NCBI RefSeq assembly: GCF_012726265.1
Contig: NZ_JAASAG010000005.1
Coordinates: forward strand, 248,001 to 312,000
Length of the DNA: 64,000 nucleotides
Source of the DNA: Streptomyces sp. HNM0575
Lineage (GTDB): Bacteria; Actinomycetota; Actinomycetes; Streptomycetales; Streptomycetaceae
Direction: 5' to 3'
Numbering within the stretch: position 1 is the first letter of the stretch; the number at the start of each line of letters is the position of its first letter. This document shows positions 53,653 through 60,775 of the stretch, piece by piece. The translations under genes were made by a program, and so were the position numbers. The notes under the pieces were generated by a model. It was given only the letters and a program-made list of their open reading frames with translations. It ran no database searches and was not told where the DNA came from.

Positions 53653-54507
53653 TCAGGTGCCCGCGATGAGGAAGGGCTCCCCGGCCGCCGGACGGAAGCC
53701 GTCGGTGCGCCCGGTGAAGTAGCGCTCGGTGACCTCCTCGGTGGAGACGTACCGGACGTCGCGGAACCCGGCCTCCCTGGCGAGGTCCAGCATTTCCTCG
53801 GGCGTGAAGCAGCTGCGGAACCGGATGCGGGGCCCCGGCTTCGGCCGGCCCGCCGCCTCGTGCGCGGCGGGGTCCTCCGGCTCGTCGAAGGCGGTGGTCA
53901 GGATGAACGTCATGGCCAGGGTCGAGCCGGAGGCGGCTCGCGCGGCCTGCCTCAACGTGTCCGTCACGGCCTCCTTGGTGAGGTACATGGTCACGCCCGC
54001 ACAGGCCAGCACCGCGGGCCTCGCCGGGTCGAAGCCGTTCTCGACCAGGCTGTCCCACCAGGATTCGCCGGCCTCGAAGTCGACGGGCACCAACCGCAGC
54101 CACTCCGGGACTCCGTGGCCGAGCTCGGCCAGCCGCCGCCGCTTCCACTCCTGCGTGCCGGGCTGGTCGATCTCGAACACCCGCAGCCGCCCGGCGAATT
54201 CGGGCCGGCGCTGGGCGAAGGTGTCCAGACCCGCACCGAGGATCACGTACTGGGACACGCCCTGGCCGCACTGCTCGGCGACCAGATCCTCGATGAGCCG
54301 CGCCCGTGCGACGACGCCCGCCCGGAAGCCGCTCATTCCGTCTCCCGCCATGTCCGGACGCAGGTTCCAGTCCTCGCCCGGGTCCGCCAGCCGCAGCCCG
54401 ATCTCGTCCTCGATCACATGCGGAGGCTCGTCGACCCGCATGTGCATGGCCCGCCAGAGGGCGACCCGCACCGCTGTCTCGTCCGGCACCACTGTTTTCT
54501 CGGGCAC
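53653..54507 (-). CDS. Class I SAM methyltransferase 2 (leucine carboxyl methyltransferase-like)
   Basis: The 284-residue paralog begins with a GTG after AAGGGG and reads ETAVRVALWRAMHMRVDEPP, QYVILGAGLDTFAQRRPEF, FEIDQPGTQEWKRRRLAELG. It ends with ERYFTGRTDGFRPAAGE. The pattern is the same PF04072-type fold as the proteins at 52645 and 61614. It is divergent from the P450 gene at 54828; the shared region contains a StrR-like inverted repeat (54668-54696). The methyl acceptor is unknown. Confidence 0.88.
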   Translation of the reverse strand: MPEKTVVPDETAVRVALWRAMHMRVDEPPHVIEDEIGLRLADPGEDWNLRPDMAGDGMSGFRAGVVARARLIEDLVAEQCGQGVSQYVILGAGLDTFAQRRPEFAGRLRVFEIDQPGTQEWKRRRLAELGHGVPEWLRLVPVDFEAGESWWDSLVENGFDPARPAVLACAGVTMYLTKEAVTDTLRQAARAASGSTLAMTFILTTAFDEPEDPAAHEAAGRPKPGPRIRFRSCFTPEEMLDLAREAGFRDVRYVSTEEVTERYFTGRTDGFRPAAGEPFLIAGT

Positions 54508-54827
54508 GTGAATTCCCCTTGCTTTCGGCGGTGTTCGCTGGATCGGTACGGGTGGTTCGGCCCCGGATCCGAGTTTTAAGAACCCGGGATATAAGCGTCA
54601 AGCGACCGGAGAGCACACAGGACGGGGCGGCGCTTCGGCGCTTACGCTGACGGGCCGGCTCGCGCGTGTCCGAGTGGAGAAATTCCCCACTCGGACAGCA
54701 GGACGCGGGCCGCCCTGCTCAGCCTTGTCAGGCGTCAACTGCGCAATCTATAACGGCACTGAGCACGTGAGAATCGCCCGACGGTGCCCGCGATGTGCCG
54801 CCTCCGGACAGGACAGGAAGAATTCCA
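54508..54827. other. Divergent intergenic region, methyltransferase 2 to P450
   Basis: About 320 bp with an AT-rich part at 54560-54600 and the StrR-like site at 54668-54696. No gene is evident. The P450 ribosome-binding site AGGACAGGAAG lies at its right end. Confidence 0.5.
54668..54696. promoter_or_regulatory. StrR-like inverted repeat
   Basis: GTCCGAGTG-N11-CACTCGGAC is a perfect 9-bp inverted repeat with an 11-bp spacer containing GAAATTCCC. It has the length and spacing of the StrR/NovG binding site (GTTCGACTG-N11-CAGTCGAAC type, as I recall it) with two base changes per arm. It lies between the divergent methyltransferase 2 and P450 genes. Confidence 0.6.
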
Positions 54828-56060
54828 ATGGTCGACCGGGAAAAGAAGTTGCCGACGAAGAGCACGGGAACGACCGAGGCGCCGTACGTATTCGATCCCT
54901 TCGCGCCCGGGTTTTCCGACGACCCGTATCCGCACTACGCGAGACTGCGCGGGACCGACCCGGTGCACGAGCATCCGAAGGGGTTCTGGATCGTCTCCAG
55001 GCACGCCGACGTGGTCGGCCTGCTGCGCGCCAAGCACTCGGTGGAGGACGACAACGTCACCAAGAGCCGGATTCACGCGCTGTCCATGATGGACCAGGAC
55101 CCGCCGGACCACACCCGGCTCCGCAGGCTGCTCACCAAGGTGTTCACCGAGCGTGCCGTCAACGGACTCGCCCCGCTGATCACCGACCTCGTCGACAAGG
55201 CCCTGGACCGTGTCGAGCAGACGGTGGCCGAGCAGGGGCAGGCCGACCTGGTCGCCGAACTCGCCTATCCGCTCCCGCTGTTGGTGATCTGCGAGATGCT
55301 CGGCATGGAAGCCGACTACGAGTGGCTGCGTGAGCGGGCCGCCGTTCTGGCGCACTCGCTGGAGCCGGTGGCCGACCCCGGACCGGAGCTCATCAAGGCG
55401 ATCGAGACGGCCGAGACCGAACTCGTCGAACGGATCGCCGGCGTCATCGAGGCCAAGCGCAAGGCGCCCGCCCGGGAGAACCCCGACCTGCTGACCCAGT
55501 TGATCCAGGCCGAGGACGGCGGCGACGTGCTCAGCGACGAGGAGCTGATCGCCCAGGTCGTGCTGCTGTATCTGGCGGGCTACGCGACCACCATGAACCT
55601 GCTCGCCAACGGCGTCGTGGCCCTGCTCCGCCACCCCGCGCAGCTCGAACTGCTGCGTACCCGGGAGGACTTGGACGCGAACGCGGCGGACGAGCTGCTG
55701 CGGTACGACACTTCCGTGCAGTACTCACGGCGGATCACGCTGTCGCCTCACGAGGCCGGCGGCAAGGTGATCCCCGCGGGTGCCACGGTGCTGGCCGGCC
55801 TGGCCTCGGCCAATCGCGACGAGGCGGTCTTCGGCCCGTCCGCGGACGAACTGCGCCTGGACCGGCCGGAGGCGAGGAAGCACGTCTCCTTCGGCGGCGG
55901 ACCGCACCACTGCCTCGGTGCCGCGCTGGCGCGGCTGGAGATCCGGATCGCCGTCTGCCGCCTGGTGCGCCGCTTCGACAGGCTGGCGCTGGCCGACGAC
56001 ATCGCCTGGCACCCGCTGATGATCACGCGCGGGCCTGTCAGCGTGCCGGTCACGGTGTGA
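54828..56060 (+). CDS. Cytochrome P450 with altered I-helix
   Basis: The 410-residue P450 has ExxR at Glu289-Arg292 (ELLRYDTSVQYSRR) and the heme loop FGGGPHHCLGAALARLE with Cys362. The I-helix reads YLAGYATTMNLL (residues 248-259): the acidic residue of the usual AG-x-E/D-TT is Ala253. Proton delivery to bound oxygen must therefore differ, as in some P450s that use substrate groups for this. No ferredoxin gene is next to it. The start was placed at the ATG after AGGACAGGAAG. A StrR-like site lies upstream. Confidence 0.9.
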   Translation: MVDREKKLPTKSTGTTEAPYVFDPFAPGFSDDPYPHYARLRGTDPVHEHPKGFWIVSRHADVVGLLRAKHSVEDDNVTKSRIHALSMMDQDPPDHTRLRRLLTKVFTERAVNGLAPLITDLVDKALDRVEQTVAEQGQADLVAELAYPLPLLVICEMLGMEADYEWLRERAAVLAHSLEPVADPGPELIKAIETAETELVERIAGVIEAKRKAPARENPDLLTQLIQAEDGGDVLSDEELIAQVVLLYLAGYATTMNLLANGVVALLRHPAQLELLRTREDLDANAADELLRYDTSVQYSRRITLSPHEAGGKVIPAGATVLAGLASANRDEAVFGPSADELRLDRPEARKHVSFGGGPHHCLGAALARLEIRIAVCRLVRRFDRLALADDIAWHPLMITRGPVSVPVTV

Positions 56061-56127
56061 GCGTGAGGGTGCCGATCAGGGCGTGAGGGCCCTCCGCGGT
56101 CCCGCCGACCGAGCGCGAGATGTCTCC

Positions 56128-56158
56128 GGCCCGGTCCCCGAACATCGGGGACCGGGCC
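56128..56158. terminator. Bidirectional terminator
   Basis: A perfect 12-bp stem (GGCCCGGTCCCC with its complement) and a 7-base loop lie between the convergent P450 (ends 56060) and O-methyltransferase (ends 56173) genes. It should stop both transcripts. Confidence 0.8.
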
Positions 56159-56172
56159 GAAGACCGGGAATA

Positions 56173-57219
56173 TCACCGGGACTTGATGCCCGACTGGAGG
56201 TTGAGTCCTCCGCTGGCGGCCAGCCGCACCGGCTTGGCCGGCTTGAGCCCCGCCGCGCGTTGCCAGGCGGCCATCCGGGACGGCGACCACGTTCCCGACT
56301 CGCTGGCCAGCGCGAAGTAGAAGTCCCTCAGCGCGGCCAACTGCTGCGCCTTTCCCTGGCCCTTCGAGGCGGGGAACTCGGCGATGGTGTACACGCCGCC
56401 GGGACGCAGGGCCCGCGCCACCTTGGCGGTCAGCTCACGGTTCTGCGCGTCGCTGAAGTGGTGCGCCACCCCGATGATGATCACCGCGTCGTAGCACTCC
56501 TCGCCGAAGTCGTCGGTCAGCGCGTTGCCCGCCTGATGACGTACGCGGTCGCCCATCCCGTCCTCGGCCAGCAGCGGCGCGGCGTGCCGTACGGCGTCGG
56601 GAAGGTCGAGCACGACGGCGCGCAGGCTCGGGTGACGGCGGCACAACGCGACCGAATAGGCCCCGTGCGAGCCGCCGATGTCGAGCAGATCGGTGGCTCC
56701 CTCGGGAACGGGAACTGCCTTGGCCACCATGCCGGTCTGTCCGTGGGTCAGCGCCTTCATGCCGCGCTGGTAGGAGTCCCATACGTCGTCGGTCATGCCG
56801 GTGTGGAAGTCGAGCGGCTTGCCGCTGCGCAGGTACTCGTCGGCTCGCTGCATGAGCCCGAGTTCGTAGAACTGGAGGAGCAGCTTGTCGTTGACCGCGT
56901 GCGGGCTCGTGGTGACCAGCCATTTACGGGACAGCTTGGTCAGCTCGTACTGATCACCGCTGGCTCGCAGATATCCCGACGCCACCAGCGACGGCAGGAG
57001 TTTCGCGGTGCTGGCCGGGTGGGTGCCGCAGTCGGCCGCTATCTTTTCGGCGGTGGCAGGGCCGGCGGCCACCGCGTCGAAAAGGCCGACCTTGACCGCC
57101 GCCATGATGACTTGGACGTAGGTGCCCCCGACCTGAGTGTCGAGCACGGGCCGCGCGATCAAATTGGACTTGATGAGCAGCCATTCCAGTGGATTACTTG
57201 CCATTAAGCCGAATCGCAT
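56173..57219 (-). CDS. SAM-dependent O-methyltransferase (caffeate/hydroxyneurosporene type)
   Basis: The protein has an N-terminal winged-helix dimerisation part (AVKVGLFDAVAAGPATAEKI, ASTAKLLPSLVASGYL) and a SAM domain (DLLDIGGSHGAYSVALCRRH, DAVIIIGVAHHFSDAQN). The His pair in the latter is at the place of the catalytic His. It should methylate a phenolic or enolic OH. The ATG at 57219 lies 6 bp after TATGCT, with no ribosome-binding site, so a leaderless transcript is likely; the fifth codon is then TTA (57207-57205). An ATG at 57204 would avoid the TTA codon. Confidence 0.85.
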   Translation of the reverse strand: MRFGLMASNPLEWLLIKSNLIARPVLDTQVGGTYVQVIMAAVKVGLFDAVAAGPATAEKIAADCGTHPASTAKLLPSLVASGYLRASGDQYELTKLSRKWLVTTSPHAVNDKLLLQFYELGLMQRADEYLRSGKPLDFHTGMTDDVWDSYQRGMKALTHGQTGMVAKAVPVPEGATDLLDIGGSHGAYSVALCRRHPSLRAVVLDLPDAVRHAAPLLAEDGMGDRVRHQAGNALTDDFGEECYDAVIIIGVAHHFSDAQNRELTAKVARALRPGGVYTIAEFPASKGQGKAQQLAALRDFYFALASESGTWSPSRMAAWQRAAGLKPAKPVRLAASGGLNLQSGIKSR

Positions 57220-57407
57220 TCGTCGAGCATAACGCCGTGCGGCCGGCCGAGTAACTCGCGGAGCCTGGCGGACTGTTGCCTTCCGCATCGCGTACGGACG
57301 GAAATGAACCGGGCCTCGCATTACTTCACCGCGGGCCGCCGGTGACGGGTGGTGGCTGCCGGCAGCCTGGGACCGGACCCTGTGATGTGCCCGGTCACGT
57401 GCGACAG

Positions 57408-57447
57408 TTGGCAACCCCATGCGAGCATGCTAGCATGCTCGCATGGG
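57408..57447 (+). promoter_or_regulatory. Promoter and 32-bp palindromic operator of the RHH gene
   Basis: TTGGCA (57408-57413) and TAGCAT (57431-57436) are 17 bp apart, and the ATG (57443) lies 6 bp after the -10 box, so the mRNA should begin at its start codon. A perfect 32-bp palindrome (57416-57447; half site CCCATGCGAGCATGCT) spans the spacer, -10 box and start codon. The bound protein would occlude RNA polymerase. Its core recurs at the MFS exporter start (58238-58273). Confidence 0.85.
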
Positions 57448-57598
57448 TGCTGAGGATGTCAGGCAATTCAACGTCTACCTGCCGGGAGAGCTGATCAGGC
57501 AGGTGAAGCACTTTGCCATCGACTGCGAATTGTCGCTGTCGGCGCTGGTTGCTGAAGCGCTGCGTGCCTACCTCGCAGAGCACCAGCGGGAGAATTGA
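57443..57598 (+). CDS. Ribbon-helix-helix repressor-like protein
   Basis: The 51-residue protein MGAEDVRQFNVYLPGELIRQ..., continuing VKHFAIDCELSLSALVAEA and LRAYLAEHQREN, has a beta-strand and two helices typical of CopG/MetJ-type RHH DNA-binding proteins. Dimers bind palindromic DNA with the strand in the major groove. The ATG sits inside its own palindrome and has no ribosome-binding site, indicating autoregulation of a leaderless mRNA. The VOC gene follows at 30 bp in the same operon. Confidence 0.85.
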   Translation: MGAEDVRQFNVYLPGELIRQVKHFAIDCELSLSALVAEALRAYLAEHQREN

Positions 57599-57628
57599 GA
57601 CGTGGTGACCTCGTGAAAGGAACCAGGT

Positions 57629-57973
57629 ATGACGACCGAGGGTGTCGAAGGCGTTTACATCGAGACCCACAGCTGGGGGAAGATGGCCAAGTTCTTGGAG
57701 TCGCTGGGCTTCAAGGTCGAATTCTCCACCGAGCACGGCTCGGGGATGCTGAAGCAGGAAGACGGCCCGTACTTCGTCGTCGGTGAGATTCCCGAGGAGC
57801 GCAAGCCCCAGGTGCAGGTCGTGCTGCACGTCGCGGACGCCGCCACCTTCAAGCCCGATCCCGTCGTCGAGGTGGTCTCGCCGTTCGAGGAGACTCACTA
57901 CGGCACTCAGCGAATGGTGGTGCGCGACCCCGACGGGCGGGAATGGAGCATCGAGGCGCCGCTCAAGAGCTGA
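57629..57973 (+). CDS. VOC (glyoxalase/bleomycin-resistance fold) protein
   Basis: The 114-residue protein has the paired beta-alpha-beta-beta-beta pattern of the vicinal oxygen chelate fold: VYIETHSWGKMAKFLESLGF, PQVQVVLHVADAATF and a last strand QRMVVRDPDGREWSIEAP. Some members bind antibiotics to give self-resistance, others are metal enzymes. It is cotranscribed with the RHH protein, next to the exporter sharing its operator, so a resistance or binding role is favoured. A strong terminator follows at 58061. Confidence 0.85.
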   Translation: MTTEGVEGVYIETHSWGKMAKFLESLGFKVEFSTEHGSGMLKQEDGPYFVVGEIPEERKPQVQVVLHVADAATFKPDPVVEVVSPFEETHYGTQRMVVRDPDGREWSIEAPLKS

Positions 57974-58060
57974 ACCCCCGAGCCGAGGCGGGACCCGTCG
58001 CCGGCCACCGTGAAATCCGGTGGCTCCCCCGGCTGTGCGACGCGGAAGCGCCTCGCCCCG

Positions 58061-58100
58061 ACGCCCCCGATGCCGAGTGGCATCGGGGGCGTTCCCCTTT
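58061..58100 (+). terminator. Terminator of the RHH-VOC operon
   Basis: A perfect 14-bp GC-rich stem (ACGCCCCCGATGCC and complement) with a GAGT loop is followed by TCCCCTTT. It separates the RHH-VOC operon from the exporter gene, so the exporter needs its own promoter at 58238-58273. Confidence 0.85.
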
Positions 58101-58237
58101 CGCGCCCGCCCGGAAAGGGGGAAGCTTCGGCAGTCCCTCTCACACACTCCGCCCGGAAGCCGTTTCCGCTGCCGGCGGCGGATTTCCACGGGCGGTGCGA
58201 CAACTCCCGGACGAATGGCCGGCAAACGCCCCTGTAT

Positions 58238-58273
58238 CTGTCATGCGAGCATGCTAGCATCCTCGCATGACAG
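58238..58273 (+). promoter_or_regulatory. Palindromic operator at the MFS exporter start
   Basis: A 36-bp palindrome (half site CTGTCATGCGAGCATGCT, one mismatch) repeats the core ATGCGAGCATGCT-AGCATCCTCGCAT of the RHH operator. It contains TAGCAT (58255-58260) exactly 6 bp before the ATG (58267), as at the RHH gene. This argues for a leaderless, RHH-controlled exporter transcript. No good -35 box was found at the expected place. Confidence 0.8.
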
Positions 58274-59763
58274 AAGATTTCCGAGTCGAAAGGGATGCGG
58301 GGGCACCGATGGTCAGCGAAGAATCCGCGACGGAGAGGGCGGACGTTCCGGCGCCGCCCGAGACGCCGCGGCGCGGTCTCGGCATGCTCGTCGTGATGGT
58401 CGGCGTGCTCATCTCGGCGGTCGACGGCACGATCGTGGTGCTCGCCCTGCCGGAGATCGAAGAGGACCTCAACATCTCTCTGGCCGCGGTGACATGGGTC
58501 GTCGTGGGCTATCTCCTCGTGGTCACGGTGCTTTCCACGCAACTGGGCCGGTTCGGCGACATGTTCGGCCGGGTGCGCATGTACAAGGCCGGCTTCTGGG
58601 TGTTCACGCTCGGTTCGGTGCTGTGCGCGCTGGCCTGGGACGCCTCGACCATCATCGGTTTCCGCCTGCTCCAGGGGCTCGGCGCGGCCCTGATCGCGGC
58701 CAACAGCGGCGCGATCATCTCCGAGCTGTATCCGCCGGAGGAGCGAGGCCGTGCCTACGGGTACAACGCCTTCGGCTTCTCCATCGGTTCGGTGCTCGGC
58801 GTCCTGCTCGGCGGGGTCATGGTGACCTACGTGTCGTGGCAGTGGATCTTCTGGATCAACGTGCCGATCTGCCTCGTAGCGCTGGTTCTGGCGGGGGCGG
58901 TGCTGCGCGACCACAGCGAACGCCGCCGCAGGACCCTGGACTTCGGCGGCATGATCACCCTGGGGCTCGGGCTCTTCGGGATCCTGTGGGCGATGACGGG
59001 ACTGGCGTCCGGGCCCCTCGACGGGACCCTGATCGCCTTCCTCGTGGGCGGGATCGTGCTGCTGGCGGCGTTCGTCCTCATCGAACTGCGGCACAGCGAG
59101 CCGACGTTGGACCTGTCCCTCTTCCGCATCCCCACGATGGCGCCGTCGCTGATGGCCGCGCTGCTTCAGGGCGTCGGCAGTTTCGCCGTGCTCTTCCTCG
59201 TCATCATGTATCTCCAGGGCACGCGCGGAATGAGCCCGATCAACGCGTCGTTGCTGCTCGTGCCCGGCTATGTGATCGGCGCCGTGGTGGGGCCGTACGC
59301 CGGGCGGCTCACCGACCGGTTCGGGTCCGTCGTCCCCGCGACCGTGGGTCTCGGCATCTCGGTGGCCGCGATGGCGATCTTCGCCCAGATGACGGCGGTG
59401 AGCAGCCTGTGGCTGGCCGCGGTCGGCAACCTCGTGATCATGATCGGCGGCAGCTTCTTCTTTCCGGCGAACAGCACCGCCGTGATGAGGGCGGCGCCGC
59501 CGGACCGGCTGGGGATCGCCTCCGGTGTGCTGCGCACGTTCTCCAGCATCGGCATGGTGTTCTCGTTCACGACGGCCATGCTCGTGGCCTCGCATTCGAT
59601 CCCGCGCGACCTGGCGTTCGCCATCTTCGTCGGCACCAGCAGCCTGCACGGTCGCCTCGCGGTGGTGTTCGCCGACGGGCTGAGCGGAGCCTTCTACACC
59701 ATGATGGGGATCATGGTCCTCGCGGCGATCCTGTCGGGCCTGCGCGGCAAGGCCCGCGTGTGA
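58267..59763 (+). CDS. MFS multidrug exporter, 14-helix (DHA2) type
   Basis: The 498-residue protein starts MTEDFRVERDAG and has 14 hydrophobic helices. The first helix reads ISAVDGTIVVLALPEIEEDL, the helix 2-3 loop QLGRFGDMFGRVRMYKAGF, and the helix 5 C motif is SVLGVLLGGVMVTYVSWQWI. This is the EmrB/QacA family of drug/proton antiporters. It is the likely self-resistance exporter of the cluster, controlled from the operator at 58238. The ATG is part of the palindrome. Confidence 0.93.
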   Translation: MTEDFRVERDAGAPMVSEESATERADVPAPPETPRRGLGMLVVMVGVLISAVDGTIVVLALPEIEEDLNISLAAVTWVVVGYLLVVTVLSTQLGRFGDMFGRVRMYKAGFWVFTLGSVLCALAWDASTIIGFRLLQGLGAALIAANSGAIISELYPPEERGRAYGYNAFGFSIGSVLGVLLGGVMVTYVSWQWIFWINVPICLVALVLAGAVLRDHSERRRRTLDFGGMITLGLGLFGILWAMTGLASGPLDGTLIAFLVGGIVLLAAFVLIELRHSEPTLDLSLFRIPTMAPSLMAALLQGVGSFAVLFLVIMYLQGTRGMSPINASLLLVPGYVIGAVVGPYAGRLTDRFGSVVPATVGLGISVAAMAIFAQMTAVSSLWLAAVGNLVIMIGGSFFFPANSTAVMRAAPPDRLGIASGVLRTFSSIGMVFSFTTAMLVASHSIPRDLAFAIFVGTSSLHGRLAVVFADGLSGAFYTMMGIMVLAAILSGLRGKARV

Positions 59764-59871
59764 GGGGAGCCGTGGCGCCGCAAGGGGACGGCCGGTCCGG
59801 CCGCCGCGGCGCCGTGCGCTCGCGGCGACGGACAGCCGATCAACTGTCGACCACTGATTCGCGGGGGAAAT

Positions 59872-60489
59872 GTGATCAGAACAGCGACGCTGGAGCCGGC
59901 TCGTGCCACGCGTACGACGGTGTTGATCGCGGGCGATCACCCGATCTACCGCTCCGGGTTACGGATCCTGCTGGACGGCGTGGAGTCGTTCCATGTCGTC
60001 GGCGAGTCGGGGACGGGCCCGGAGGCGGTGGCGATGGCGCACACGCTCCGTCCTCAGGTCGTGGTGATGGACATCGTGCTGCCGGACCAGCGCATCGCCG
60101 AGGTGATCGATCCGATCACCGGTTCCTGCCCGGACACGGCCGTGCTCATCATCAGCCCGCACGACGACCGTGAGGCTCTGATGTCCGCGATGCGCGCGGG
60201 GGCCCGCGGCTATCTGCTGAACGGCGCCCGCTGGCAGGACCTCGTGCTGGCGGTGAAGATGGTGCGCTCGGGCGGGCTCGTCTTCGACTCCTGCGCCTCC
60301 GACTGGGTCATCGAGCACCTCAACAGGCCGCGCGCAGCAGAGCCGTTGGCGCCCCGGCCGGACATCCGCCGACGCGACATGCTCGAACTGGTTCCGAGCC
60401 GGCACGACGGTCCGGCGCGTTCGCGGGGAGCCTGGTTTCTCGGCTCGCGCCGCCCGCCCTCGCGTACGGAACCGGCACCCGGCGCGTGA
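59872..60489 (+). CDS. Response regulator receiver protein lacking the HTH domain
   Basis: The 205-residue protein is a paralog of the regulator at 35925, with RMLRAGARGYL-like and CPDTAVLIISPHDDREALMS segments. It keeps the phospho-Asp (Asp67, VVVMDIVLP) where the paralog has His. Its Lys is Asn (YLLNGA), and only one acidic pocket residue remains. After RRDMLELV, aligned with the first HTH helix, the HTH is gone: neither other frame encodes one, and a Pro/Arg/Ser tail ends it. Leu30 is a TTA codon (59959). The GTG start follows GGGGGAAA. Confidence 0.88.
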   Translation: MIRTATLEPARATRTTVLIAGDHPIYRSGLRILLDGVESFHVVGESGTGPEAVAMAHTLRPQVVVMDIVLPDQRIAEVIDPITGSCPDTAVLIISPHDDREALMSAMRAGARGYLLNGARWQDLVLAVKMVRSGGLVFDSCASDWVIEHLNRPRAAEPLAPRPDIRRRDMLELVPSRHDGPARSRGAWFLGSRRPPSRTEPAPGA

Positions 60490-60540
60490 TCCGGCTCCCG
60501 GTGCGTGATCCGGCTCCCGGTGCGTGATCCGGCTCCTGTG
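60472..60540. repeat. 19-bp tandem repeat across the stop codon
   Basis: Units CCGGCTCCCGGTGCGTGAT occur at 60491-60509 and 60510-60528. A diverged copy at 60472-60490 contains the stop codon, and a fourth, partial copy follows at 60529. The repeat sits exactly where the HTH should be, so it may be a trace of the rearrangement that removed the DNA-binding domain. Confidence 0.8.
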
Positions 60541-60577
60541 AGCGCGATTTCGGAACGCCTTCGTGTGAGTACGGGGT

Positions 60578-60605
60578 GTCCGGCTGAGGAAATTCCCAGT
60601 CGGAC
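60578..60605. promoter_or_regulatory. StrR-like inverted repeat upstream of the COMT-like gene
   Basis: GTCCGGCTG-N10-CAGTCGGAC has the centre GGAAATTCC. It resembles the site at 54668 (GTCCGAGTG-N11-CACTCGGAC); both carry TGTCCG and CGGACAGC flanks and a GAAATTCCC core. It lies about 170 bp before the ATG at 60776. Confidence 0.55.
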
Positions 60606-60775
60606 AGCCCGTACTCGGCGGAAGCTCTCGCGATAGCGTTGAAAAGCCCGCCGAGAGGCCGCCCGGAATGCAGGCTCTCGGCGGATTCCTTTCGCATGCT
60701 TTTGGGATGCCTTTCGGATGTCACTTCAACTCCCGCATTACCCCTGCGCGTTCAGACCCGGATCGGAGATCGGTG

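Noticed and set aside
59872..60489. Frameshift hiding the HTH of the right response regulator
   Set aside because: Reading the other two frames after RRDMLELV gives no HTH helices, so the domain is truly missing here and not hidden by one indel.
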